NCBI GenBank assembly: GCA_003574785.1
Contig: QORU01000001.1
Span: forward strand, 186,001-250,000
Reading direction: 5' to 3'
Origin: Taklimakanibacter deserti
GTDB lineage: Bacteria > Pseudomonadota > Alphaproteobacteria > Rhizobiales > Aestuariivirgaceae
DNA: 64,000 nucleotides
The notes under the pieces are model-generated. The model was not told the origin of the DNA and made no database searches. It saw nothing but the letters and a program-made list of their open reading frames with translations. Position numbers and translations under genes: made by a program. Shown here in pieces: positions 1 through 7,116 of the stretch (positions within the stretch are counted from its first letter, which is position 1; each line of letters begins with the position of its first letter).

Positions 1-203
1 ACCCTGAGGGCGACATGGACGCGGGTCAGAGGCGGTTTCGTCTCCGCCTGCATGATCTCGAACAGCCCGTCATCGATGTCGAAGGCCCAGAACGTGCCTT
101 CATCGCCGAAGGCGATGCGATAGCCCAGGCCCGCAAAGGCCTTCTCGTAGAAGAGCTTGCTCCTGGCGAGGTCGCTCACCTGAAGCGTGACATGGTCGAT
201 CAT
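1..203 (-). CDS. VOC (glyoxalase-like) family protein, 3' end outside window
   Basis: Only the first 67 codons lie in the window; the gene runs off its left edge. The reading starts MIDHVTLQVSDLARSKLFYE, which is the opening beta-strand and helix of a vicinal-oxygen-chelate (glyoxalase/bleomycin-resistance) fold. The His in IDHVTLQV is a usual first metal ligand, and a later Glu in GLFEIM fits the second one in the same module. The family ranges from glyoxalase I to dioxygenases and antibiotic-binding proteins, so the substrate cannot be named. The ATG at 203 is the first plausible start. Confidence 0.8.
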   Translation of the reverse strand, partial: MIDHVTLQVSDLARSKLFYEKAFAGLGYRIAFGDEGTFWAFDIDDGLFEIMQAETKPPLTRVHVALR

Positions 204-393
204 GTAGGGTCCCGAAACGAAGCTTCCCGGACCCATCATAGGCGCCAAGGCGCCCAAGGCTCAATTGCCGGGGTTCCTGCATCTGGCTGGAGCAGGGCGA
301 TGCTTTCAAGGGCATTTGCCTTGGTCGACGAAGAGCCCCCCGCCCTTCGGGCACCCGGCCCAGCCTCCGCTTGCGCTCCGGCGCTCGGCGCTC

Positions 394-416
394 AAAAAGG
401 TCCACTGGACCTTTTT
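394..416. terminator. Perfect inverted repeat, likely bidirectional terminator
   Basis: AAAAAGGTCC and GGACCTTTTT form a perfect 10-bp stem around a 3-base loop. A-tracts and T-tracts at the two ends let it act as an intrinsic terminator on either strand. It sits in the 291-bp gap between the anti-sigma gene (ends at 495, minus strand) and the upstream side of the VOC gene, so it would stop transcription leaving the sigma/anti-sigma operon. The rest of the gap holds other short GC-rich inverted segments but no gene that I can support. Confidence 0.6.
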
Positions 417-494
417 GCCGGCTTCGCCGTCGCGCCTCGCCCCATTGCTTCGCAACGGGAGAGGGGGAAACTCGAGACAGGTCGCCAATCGCGG

Positions 495-1280
495 CTACAG
501 AAGCTCAGGCAGCTTGCCGAGCTCGCTCTCGTCGAGATCGGATACGGCCCAGAAGGTCATGTTCGCGGCCGTCCAGGAGACGATATTGTAGCCATCGATG
601 CGCAGATGCGACGTCATGGCGGCATCGCTTCTGGCCGGCCAGATGAACAGGCTGATCTTGTGCAGGCGCCGCATATAGACGAGGGCGGCGACCCTCCTGC
701 CGTCGACATAATCGAGACGGCCGCCTACGAGCTTGAAGCCGTCGCCGGCGAGATCCTTGACCAAAGGCGTGTAATCGAGCCGTCCAGCAAACCAGGGCTT
801 GACCGTATGGGTGTCGAGAGAGGCGACCTGGACGGCATTGTCCTGGAGGAGTGCCCGCATATGGGCGGCGAGAACGTCATGCGCCAGCGCCTGCTGGTCC
901 TGGGCCCGCTCCGCCCACCACAAGGCCGCAGCGGCCGACAGGACCGCGACCATGAGCATGGCCAGAGCCGGCCGGTACCAGGAGCGCCAATATTGTCCGA
1001 GCCGGTTGCCGACCATCGCCATCAAGGCAGGCCTGGCGCGGGGCAGCGGCGCTTCCGCCGCCTCGACGGCGAGGCTCGCCTTGAGGCGATGCGTGAGATG
1101 CGCGGGCGCCGCTTCGCGCAAGGGCCCGACCTGGCGGCCGAGCTTCGCAAGCTCGCTTTGATAGCGCGCGCAATCGGCGCATTCGGCGATATGCGCGACG
1201 AGCTCGTCGCGCTCACGGGCCGCAAGCTCGCCATCGAGCAAGGGGCCGATGCGCAAGTACCGCTCTTCGTTACAGCGCAT
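495..1280 (-). CDS. Membrane anti-sigma factor with zinc-binding zf-HC2 domain
   Basis: This 261-residue protein has an N-terminal zinc anti-sigma (ZAS) motif, H30-x3-C34-x2-C37 (HIAECADC), typical of factors that sequester ECF sigma factors. One hydrophobic segment at about residues 103-122 (LAMLMVAVLSAAAALWWA) would anchor it in the inner membrane, leaving roughly 135 residues in the periplasm as a likely sensor region. The gene overlaps the end of the upstream sigma gene by 11 bp, so the two are translationally coupled and form a sigma/anti-sigma pair. By family knowledge it holds the sigma factor inactive until a signal arrives. The signal cannot be read from the sequence. Confidence 0.88.
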   Translation of the reverse strand: MRCNEERYLRIGPLLDGELAARERDELVAHIAECADCARYQSELAKLGRQVGPLREAAPAHLTHRLKASLAVEAAEAPLPRARPALMAMVGNRLGQYWRSWYRPALAMLMVAVLSAAAALWWAERAQDQQALAHDVLAAHMRALLQDNAVQVASLDTHTVKPWFAGRLDYTPLVKDLAGDGFKLVGGRLDYVDGRRVAALVYMRRLHKISLFIWPARSDAAMTSHLRIDGYNIVSWTAANMTFWAVSDLDESELGKLPELL

Positions 1281-1827
1281 TCTTGTTCTCCTTGGCCATC
1301 AATTGCGCCAGCCGCTCGCGCAACTGGTCGCGCGCCCGGGCGAGGCGCGACATCACGGTCCCGATCGGAACCCCGGTCACTTGCGCGATCTCCTGGTAGC
1401 GCAGCTCTTCGAATTCGCGCAGCACGATCACCTCGCGAAAGGCCTCCGGCAGCTCCGCCAGAGCGCGCCTGACGAGCGCCTGCTCGGCGCGGCCGACAAG
1501 TGCGTCCTCGGGCGAGGGCGCATCGCTTGCCACCTCGAACGCAGCTTCATCGCGCTCGCGCCCCGGCGCTGCCGCCTCGAAGGAGATGACATTGCTGCGG
1601 CGCTGGCGCAAAGCCAGCCAGCGATAGGCGACATTGCGCACAATGGTGAGGAGCCAGGGCTTGATGTCGGCCCCGGCGCGCGTGTCGGCGGCACGGAAGG
1701 CGCGCAGATAAGCGTCCTGGACCACATCCTCGGCATCGGCCTGGTTGCGCAAGAGCCAGAAGGCAAGATTATAGGCGGCATCCATCAGCGGAAGCGCCTC
1801 GCGTTCGAATTCCGGCAGTGAGACCAT
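1270..1827 (-). CDS. RNA polymerase ECF-type sigma factor
   Basis: This 185-residue protein has the two-domain layout of extracytoplasmic-function sigma factors. Region 2 contains DAEDVVQDAYLRAF for -10 recognition and core binding. Region 4 near the C-terminus has the helix-turn-helix YQEIAQVTGVPIGTVMSRL for -35 recognition. An acidic linker of about 40 residues separates them. The gene is first in a sigma/anti-sigma operon and diverges from a Tat-exported hydrolase. The shared intergenic region carries mirror-image promoter-like elements (1855-1936), which implies autoregulation and control of the divergent gene. I do not assign an ECF subgroup. Confidence 0.93.
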   Translation of the reverse strand: MVSLPEFEREALPLMDAAYNLAFWLLRNQADAEDVVQDAYLRAFRAADTRAGADIKPWLLTIVRNVAYRWLALRQRRSNVISFEAAAPGRERDEAAFEVASDAPSPEDALVGRAEQALVRRALAELPEAFREVIVLREFEELRYQEIAQVTGVPIGTVMSRLARARDQLRERLAQLMAKENKNAL

Positions 1828-1854
1828 CGACGGCCCGGGCTAGTTCCTCGTCCC

Positions 1855-1936
1855 TATAAGATTCCGCAGACCGTGGGTTTATTCCCGCGCCGGCGAGAAA
1901 TAATCCGGGAATAACGCCAGCAGACCCTGAGTCTCC
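1855..1936. promoter_or_regulatory. Divergent ECF-type promoters, GGGAATAA-N16-RTCT on both strands
   Basis: On the plus strand GGGAATAA (1907-1914) is followed after exactly 16 bases by GTCTCC (1931-1936), pointing to the hydrolase gene at 1969. On the minus strand GGGAATAA (1886-1879) is followed after exactly 16 bases by ATCTTATA (1862-1855), pointing to the sigma gene at 1827. The -35-like blocks also form the inverted repeat TTATTCCCG/CGGGAATAA. Identical -35 words, equal spacing and a shared TCT in the -10 word fit an autoregulated ECF sigma factor. That these are its own promoters is an inference. Confidence 0.7.
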
Positions 1937-1968
1937 TTGGACATACGATCCCACGCCAAGGAGGCCCC

Positions 1969-2937
1969 ATGCTCGATCTGTCACGCCGTCACTTCTTCCT
2001 GTCCGCCGCGGTCGCTACCGCCGCCTTCGGGCTCAATGCCAAGCTCCTCATCCCGTCCGCCTTTGCCGGGACGGGCATCGATCCGGAGAAGGGCTTCTAC
2101 AAATACAAGGTGGGCGAGATCGAGGTGACCGCCCTCTATGACGGGATCTGGCGCAAGCCGCATGATCCCGCGTTCATCAAGAACGCCTCGGTCGCCGAGA
2201 CCAAGGAGGCGTTGGCGCAAGCCGGCCTGCCGACGGACTACATGCCCATCCCGCTCACCATCGTCGTCGTCACTGTGGGCGACAGGCACATCATGGTCGA
2301 TTCAGGCTCGGGCGCGCAATGGCAGCCGACGGCGGGACGGCTGCATGAGAACATGGCGAAAGCCCGGATCGATCCCGACAGAATCGAAACCATTCTCATC
2401 TCGCATTTTCATCCCGACCATATTTTCGGCCTGATGCACAAGGGCAGCAACGCGCCGTTCTTTCCCAAGGCCGAGCTCATCGTGAGCGCCACCGAATATA
2501 AATGGTGGACGGAGCCCGGCCGCGTCGACAAATTGCCGGAAGCCCGCAAGGCGCTGGGCAAGCGGATCAACGCGGTCTTCCCCAAATGGAAGAATTTCAC
2601 GCTGGTCGAGGGCGAGAAGGAGGTGGCGCCGGGTGTAACGCTGGTGAGCACGCCCGGCCACACGCCCGGTCATTCCGCCTTCCTCGTGAGCTCGGGCGAC
2701 CAGCAGCTCATGATCTCGAACGATGTCGCCTATGTGCCGGCGCTGCTCGCGCCCCATCCCGATTGGCAAGGCGCCTATGACCAGGACGGCCCGCTCGCCG
2801 TCCAGACCCGCAAGAGCCTCATCGACCGCATCATCGCCGACAAGCTCATGGTGTGCGGGGCGCATTTCCCGTTCCCGGGCGCCGGCAGCTTCGCCAAGGA
2901 CGGCGCGGCCTATGCCTTCACGCCGGTCAGCTCTTAA
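1969..2937 (+). CDS. Tat-exported metallo-beta-lactamase-fold hydrolase
   Basis: This is a 322-residue MBL-fold enzyme. It begins with a twin-arginine signal (SRRHFFLSAAVATAAFG, ending near AFA at residue 33), so it is exported folded to the periplasm. The metal motif HFHPDH lies at residues 146-151, further ligands are in STPGHTPGHS, and a late GAHF supplies the last His. Family members include lactonases, sulfatases and beta-lactamases, so the substrate is open. The gene diverges from the ECF sigma factor and has a matching promoter-like element upstream, making it the most likely main target of that regulator. A GGAGG-like ribosome site (CAAGGAGGCC) precedes the ATG. Confidence 0.88.
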   Translation: MLDLSRRHFFLSAAVATAAFGLNAKLLIPSAFAGTGIDPEKGFYKYKVGEIEVTALYDGIWRKPHDPAFIKNASVAETKEALAQAGLPTDYMPIPLTIVVVTVGDRHIMVDSGSGAQWQPTAGRLHENMAKARIDPDRIETILISHFHPDHIFGLMHKGSNAPFFPKAELIVSATEYKWWTEPGRVDKLPEARKALGKRINAVFPKWKNFTLVEGEKEVAPGVTLVSTPGHTPGHSAFLVSSGDQQLMISNDVAYVPALLAPHPDWQGAYDQDGPLAVQTRKSLIDRIIADKLMVCGAHFPFPGAGSFAKDGAAYAFTPVSS

Positions 2938-2959
2938 CCGCTAACGCGTTTTGTTTAAC

Positions 2960-3003
2960 GCATCGGCTTATCCGAAAACCGCACACACTTTTCGGGCCGA
3001 TGC
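2960..3003. repeat. Dispersed rhizobial-type palindromic repeat, copy 1
   Basis: A 44-bp element with inverted ends (GCATCGG and CCGATGC) and a core of TCCGAAAACC plus ACACTTTTCGG. It lies between the hydrolase and TPR genes. Related copies occur at 8962-9010, 12333-12380, 31751-31798 and, as a half element, at 46226-46250. The internal CCGAAAA and TTTTCGG pair to make a small hairpin. Confidence 0.85.
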
Positions 3004-3021
3004 TCTGGAAAGGACCTTCTC

Positions 3022-3474
3022 ATGAAATCTCTGCGTTCCCTGATCGCCGGCACCTTCATCATCGCCGCAACCTTGCCGGCGCTCGCCGTCGACACCATGT
3101 CGAGCGCCGATGCGCCCGATCTCACCGCGGTGCGCGCCAGCATCGCGGCGAAAGACTTCAAGACCGCCATTGCCGATCTCAATGGGCTGATCCAGCAGGG
3201 CGTCCAGCATCCCGATATCTACAATCTCCTCGGCTACAGCCTGCGCAAGAGCGGCGATAAGAAGACGGCGCTCAGCTACTACCTCAAGGCGCTTGAATTC
3301 GACCCCGATCACAAGGGCGCGCTCGAATATCTGGGCGAGCTCTATATGGAAATGGGCGACATGGCGAAGGCCGAGGCGAACAGGGCGCGCCTCAAGCTGC
3401 TGTGCCCCCAAGGCTGCGAAGAGCTCGAGGACCTGAGCCACGCCATCGCGCAGGCTTCGGCGAAGACGAACTGA
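3022..3474 (+). CDS. Secreted TPR-repeat protein
   Basis: This 150-residue protein starts with a Sec signal peptide (MKSLRSLIAGTFIIAATLPALA). Two to three tetratricopeptide repeats follow at about residues 45-125: IYNLLGYSLRKSGDKKTALS, then YYLKALEFDPDHKGALEYLG with GELYMEMGDMAKAEANRARL. TPRs are protein-binding scaffolds, so it probably works in a periplasmic complex. A GGAAAGGA ribosome site lies 8 bp before the ATG. Its stop codon is one base from the DoxX start, so the two are one operon. The short distance from the Tat hydrolase suggests possible co-regulation, although a palindromic repeat lies between them. Confidence 0.85.
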   Translation: MKSLRSLIAGTFIIAATLPALAVDTMSSADAPDLTAVRASIAAKDFKTAIADLNGLIQQGVQHPDIYNLLGYSLRKSGDKKTALSYYLKALEFDPDHKGALEYLGELYMEMGDMAKAEANRARLKLLCPQGCEELEDLSHAIAQASAKTN

Positions 3475-3475
3475 C

Positions 3476-4024
3476 ATGCTGGGCACGGCCGAGATCCTGG
3501 CGGTGGCTGTCGTCGGTCTCGGCCTCGCCGCGGCCTTCTGGGTGGAAACGCGCTTGATCCTGCGACCGCGATTCGTCACCGCGCAAAAGCCGGAAACAAG
3601 CGCGGGGCAGGAGGCATGGATGCACGAGTTGAAACCCTGGGGCGATCTCATGGGCCGCCTGCTGCTGGCGCAATTGTTCATCATCGAAGGATTGAGCAAG
3701 CTCGGCGACTATGCGGCGGCCCAGGCCTATGTGAGCCATTACGGCCTCCCGGCGCTGCTTCTGCCGCCCGCCATCGCCACCGAGATCGGGGGCGGGCTCC
3801 TGATCGCGCTGGGCTGGCGGACGCGCCTCGTCGCCTTGGCGCTTGCCGGATTTTGCCTGGCCACGGCGGTGGTCTTTCACACGGATTTCGGCAATCGCGG
3901 CCAGCTCATCCATCTCGAGAAGGATTTGGCCCTTGCCGGCGCCTTTCTGCTTCTGTGGGTGCGGGGCGCCGGCCTTTTTTCCCTAGATGGCCGCGGGAAG
4001 AGGAAACCACGAAGCATTCGTTAA
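3476..4024 (+). CDS. DoxX family inner-membrane protein
   Basis: This is a 182-residue polytopic protein with an N-terminal hydrophobic segment (LAVAVVGLGLAAAFWV) and then the DoxX core. The core starts at LMGRLLLAQLFIIEGLSKL and continues with hydrophobic helices around ALLLPPAIATEIGGGLLIAL, LVALALAGFCLATAVVF and LALAGAFLLLWV. The family is four-helix membrane proteins, some linked to thiosulfate or redox chemistry, most uncharacterised. The ATG follows the TPR stop codon by one base. Functional partnership with the preceding secreted TPR protein is likely but unproven. Confidence 0.87.
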   Translation: MLGTAEILAVAVVGLGLAAAFWVETRLILRPRFVTAQKPETSAGQEAWMHELKPWGDLMGRLLLAQLFIIEGLSKLGDYAAAQAYVSHYGLPALLLPPAIATEIGGGLLIALGWRTRLVALALAGFCLATAVVFHTDFGNRGQLIHLEKDLALAGAFLLLWVRGAGLFSLDGRGKRKPRSIR

Positions 4025-4063
4025 TTCGACTGCCGGCTGCCCCTCTGGTAGTCTCGGCTAGGA

Positions 4064-4549
4064 ATGGTTACCGCGCATATCTTCGTCATTCCCGCTTTGG
4101 CGGCTGCCGTCTCCACCTTCACGGCGGCGACCGAGAGCACGCGCCCGCCGGACTTCGCCTGGCCCGTCGAGGGCAAGGTCATCGATGACGACGACGGTAA
4201 ACGGAGCCCGGCCAGCACCCAAGGTGTCGACATCCTGGTGCCCGTGGGAACCGAGGTCAGGGCGAGCCTCGCCGGGACGGTGATCTATGCCGGCAATGGC
4301 GTCCAATCCTACGGCAATCTGATCCTCATCCGCCATGAGGGCGGCTGGGTGACCGTCTATGGCCACAATAGCGAGCTCTTCGTCAATCGCGGCGAGAAGG
4401 TCCAGGCAGGCGACGTCATCGCCAAGAGCGGCATGTCGGGCTTCGTGGCGCGCCCGGAACTGCATTTCGAGATCCGAAAAAAGCAATCGCCATGGAACCC
4501 GGCGGAGTTCCTGCCGCTTCTCAAACTACAGGAACCCGAAGGCCCCTGA
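4064..4549 (+). CDS. M23/LytM-domain protein with degenerate active site
   Basis: This is a 161-residue exported protein with a hydrophobic N-terminus (MVTAHIFVIPALAAAVSTF) and an M23/LytM fold over residues 32-150. The fold is clear from GVDILVPVGTEV, GTVIYAGNG, VTVYGHNSEL and ELHFEIR. The zinc site is damaged. The expected His four residues before D56 is T52, and the first His of the HxH motif is E132 (ELH, with H134 kept). In the NlpD/EnvC/DipM group such dead LytM domains activate cell-wall amidases rather than cutting peptidoglycan. I infer the same type of role here. No LysM domain is present. The protein is much shorter than NlpD. Confidence 0.8.
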   Translation: MVTAHIFVIPALAAAVSTFTAATESTRPPDFAWPVEGKVIDDDDGKRSPASTQGVDILVPVGTEVRASLAGTVIYAGNGVQSYGNLILIRHEGGWVTVYGHNSELFVNRGEKVQAGDVIAKSGMSGFVARPELHFEIRKKQSPWNPAEFLPLLKLQEPEGP

Positions 4550-4564
4550 CCGGTGCGGCAGCTC

Positions 4565-5086
4565 ATGAAGGTCGTGACCCATAGATTCACCGATGACGGC
4601 GACATCCCCAATCATCCGCATTGGCCAATGATCGTCTATCAAGAGGTGTTGAGCGAAACGGAAGCCGATGCGGCAGCGGCCTTCGAGGCGATCTTCGCCC
4701 GCCATGGCTGGGGCGATGGCTGGCGCAATGGCATCTTCGCCTTCCCGCACTACCATTCCAATGCCCATGAGGTCTTAGGCATTGCTCAGGGTGAAGCGAT
4801 CGTGCGCTTCGGAGGAAATACCGGGCGAGAGTTCAAGGTCAGGAAGGGCGATGCGGTGCTGTTGCCCGCGGGAACCGGGCATCAGCGCCTGCTCGCCAGT
4901 GCCGATCTCCTGGTCATCGGCGCTTATCCGCCAGGTCCCGGCCGCGACCTCATGCGCTCAGGCGAGCCCGACAAGGCGCTCATCCGGGAGCGGGTACGGA
5001 AAGTTCCCAAGCCCGTCACCGATCCCCTCGCCGGAAAGGACGGGCCTTTGATCTCATTGTGGGAGTTGCAGGCTTCCAACGCCTGA
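4565..5086 (+). CDS. Cupin-domain protein, YjlB-like
   Basis: This protein of about 173 residues opens with TDDGDIPNHPHWPMIVY, the signature of the YjlB-like cupins. Cupin motif 1 includes HYHSNAHEVLGIAQGEA, and motif 2 is GDAVLLPAGTGHQ. The His residues in both could bind a metal ion. Function in the family is unknown. The reading could also begin at the GTG at 4553. I chose ATG 4565 because it fits the family's usual start. Neither start has a clear ribosome site. It lies 16 bp after the LytM gene, so the two may be co-transcribed. Confidence 0.82.
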   Translation: MKVVTHRFTDDGDIPNHPHWPMIVYQEVLSETEADAAAAFEAIFARHGWGDGWRNGIFAFPHYHSNAHEVLGIAQGEAIVRFGGNTGREFKVRKGDAVLLPAGTGHQRLLASADLLVIGAYPPGPGRDLMRSGEPDKALIRERVRKVPKPVTDPLAGKDGPLISLWELQASNA

Positions 5087-5546
5087 AAAGGCCGGTTCCA
5101 AAGGGTTTTTGCATATCGGGGCGGCCCGCTTTCGCGGCAGCCCTTGGAAATAGGATTCACATTGATGCCAGGATGAAATGGGATTTGAGACCACGTCAAG
5201 AATAGGGGGCATTTGTTCTTCGCTCGTTTTCGCAAGGGCCCATTTCCGTTCAAGAAACAGGAACCTTCGTTCCTCATTTAATCCTGACGTGGTTTTTGGT
5301 ACTGTCCTTGGGCATTGGCTGAATGGGATTCTTCGCAAGGCCAAACGTCATGCGGGGATCAAGGACGAGAAGTCATCCAACTCATGGACTGACGTTCGAG
5401 CGGTATTCCGTGTCCGTTCCGTCCGTGTTGCTGCCCTTAGGTCATATAATCAGATAATCAGGCAATTGTGACGAACGAGGACACTCGGCCCCCTACTTAG
5501 GACAGCAGCGCGTGACCAGGGCTGCGTCGCCGCCGCCATGACCGGT
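5087..5546. other. Gene-free, relatively A+T-rich spacer
   Basis: This 460-bp stretch is visibly poorer in G+C than its neighbours and has no reading frame with a ribosome site or a recognisable domain. Open frames of 90-100 codons exist on both strands (for example 5178-5471 plus and 5054-5344 minus), but they are arginine- and serine-rich in the way of chance frames. It may be relic DNA. I see no terminator, repeat array or RNA gene in it. Confidence 0.4.
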
Positions 5547-5786
5547 TTAAACCCGGCCATCCATGCGGCCATGAAGTTTTCGGGCGATCTCGCGCTCGGC
5601 GATCTCCTCGATCTGCCGCCGCTCGACGCCGATGTCGCGCAGCTGGCGGTCGGAAAGCTGCTCCAGCTCGTTGACGGCCTTGAAGCGCAGAAGCGGCTCG
5701 CCGAGCCGGGCAAGAGCGCGCTTGAAGAGACTGACGGCGACAGGCTCGCGGGCCTGGCGGAGGGGGAAACCGGTGGAGTTCGACAT
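5547..5786 (-). CDS. DUF1127 small protein
   Basis: This is a 79-residue basic protein. Its C-terminal half carries the DUF1127 signature ELEQLSDRQLRDIGVERRQI. Family knowledge: short arginine-rich DUF1127 proteins are abundant in alphaproteobacteria, and some influence RNA turnover, phosphate or stress responses, often with small-RNA links. The start at 5786 has a GGTCACC stretch upstream but no strong ribosome site. It is divergent from a LysR regulator at 5911, the same arrangement as at 49953/50217. Confidence 0.85.
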   Translation of the reverse strand: MSNSTGFPLRQAREPVAVSLFKRALARLGEPLLRFKAVNELEQLSDRQLRDIGVERRQIEEIAEREIARKLHGRMDGRV

Positions 5787-5910
5787 GGTGGTGACCTTTC
5801 AGGAATACTTGAAGCTAATGTGATGATGGATAGATAGGGCATTGTATTTCCTTGAACAAACGACTAGTTTTCATCCCATCTGTTAGAGATTTTTGAAGAT
5901 CGGCACCGCC

Positions 5911-6831
5911 ATGCGCTTCCTCCCCGGAACCGGTTCGCTCAAAGTCTTCGAGGCCGCGGGCCGCCAGCTCAACTTCACCCGCGCGGCGCAGGAGCTCAAT
6001 GTGACGCCCGCCGCCGTCAGCCATCAGATCAAGGAGTTCGAGGACCAGCTCGGTCTGAGACTCATCGAGCGCACCAGCCGCTCGATGCGGCTCACCGAAG
6101 CGGGGCACATCCTCCATGCCGCCGTCGGCGAGGCGCTGGGCGGCCTCAACCGCGCGCTCGTGCGCATGGACAAGAGCCGCGACACGGCACGGCTCAGGGT
6201 CTCAGCCTCGACATCGGTCGCGGCCAAATGGCTGGTGCCGCGGCTCGACGATTATATGAAGCTCAACCCGAGCGTCGAAGTTCAGCTCGATGTCTCGGAC
6301 CGGGTGCGCGATTTCGAGCGCGATGACATCGACGTCGCGATCCGCTTCGGCAACGGCAATTATCCGGGAGCCCGCGCCGACCGCCTGTTCGACAACACGA
6401 TCTTTCCTGTCTGCAGCCCGGCGCTGCTCGCCTCGAAGAAGCCGCTGAAACATCCGCGTGACCTGTTGCAGCACCGCCTGATCCATGTCGAATGGAGCGG
6501 GCAAGGGATCACCTGGCCCAATTGGCGCATGTGGATGCTGGCCGCGGGGGTGAGCGACTATGTCGAGGCGGGCGGCCTCTATCTCGACAATTCCGGCCTC
6601 GCGCTGCAGGCGGCCGTCGACGGCCAGGGCGTGGCGCTCGGCGATTCATCGCTCGTTTCCGACGATCTCGCCGCCGGGCGGCTGGTGCAGCCCTTCGCGC
6701 TCACCATCAAGGGGCCGCCGCAATTCGCCTATTACATCATCTCGCCCGCCGAGACGCAGGACGACGCCCTGATCAAGTCGTTCAGGGAGTGGATCCTCGC
6801 CGAGGCGGCGCGGACGCCCTTGGTGAAATGA
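5911..6831 (+). CDS. LysR-family transcriptional regulator, GcvA-like
   Basis: This is a 306-residue regulator. The N-terminal winged helix-turn-helix (residues 10-65) includes NFTRAAQELNVTPAAVSHQI and LFERTSRSMRLTEAG-type residues. A substrate-binding domain follows, with VSASTSVAAKWLVPRL and DDIDVAIRFGNGNYPG. The IPxLxxF-like opening and AAVSHQI helix match the GcvA group. I start at ATG 5911; a TTG at 5893 is a weaker alternative. It is divergent from a DUF1127 gene, which is a likely target. Its 3' end abuts a truncated DUF1194 gene on the other strand. Confidence 0.9.
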   Translation: MRFLPGTGSLKVFEAAGRQLNFTRAAQELNVTPAAVSHQIKEFEDQLGLRLIERTSRSMRLTEAGHILHAAVGEALGGLNRALVRMDKSRDTARLRVSASTSVAAKWLVPRLDDYMKLNPSVEVQLDVSDRVRDFERDDIDVAIRFGNGNYPGARADRLFDNTIFPVCSPALLASKKPLKHPRDLLQHRLIHVEWSGQGITWPNWRMWMLAAGVSDYVEAGGLYLDNSGLALQAAVDGQGVALGDSSLVSDDLAAGRLVQPFALTIKGPPQFAYYIISPAETQDDALIKSFREWILAEAARTPLVK

Positions 6832-7045
6832 CGACGGCGATCTTCTGAGCCGCGCCGCTGGTAATGGCCGCGAGGACGGAAGGATCGGTGATGGCGCCAG
6901 CATAGCCGTTCCGCTGGAAGGCGATCTCGCTGTCGTCGATCGAGCCCGACGCATCGGCAAGGAGGACGAGCTCGAGATCGACATTCTGCGCCCTGGCCGG
7001 GATGGTGCAAAGCAGGGCAAGAATGACGATGGTGACGAAGCGCAT
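6782..7045 (-). pseudogene. Truncated DUF1194 (VWA-like) gene, 5' part only
   Basis: From ATG 7045 the minus strand reads a signal peptide (MRFVTIVILALLCTIPARA) and then VDLELVLLADASGSIDDSE, the start of a DUF1194 von Willebrand-like domain with its DxSxS metal site. It continues as expected through QRNGYAGAITDPSVLAAI to about residue 70 (QKIAVV). After that the match stops and the frame runs into the antisense of the LysR gene, giving Pro/Arg/Ser-rich residues. Family members are normally near 250 residues, so about two-thirds is missing. The break is close to 6835. A deletion that joined this remnant to the LysR gene is the simplest explanation. Confidence 0.7.
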
Positions 7046-7116
7046 AGCGGCTACTATGGGCAGGCGAGTCGAGGGCGTCCAATTACAGCGCGTTGAAGGG
7101 GCTGAAGCGGAGTCCG

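Noticed and set aside
15..1472. A 485-codon plus-strand open frame
   Set aside because: It lies antisense to the anti-sigma and sigma genes, which have clear domains. Its composition is Arg/Pro/Ala-rich with no domain.
5178..5471. A 97-codon plus-strand frame
   Set aside because: No ribosome site, no domain, Arg/Ser-rich composition and an overlapping open frame on the other strand (5054-5344).
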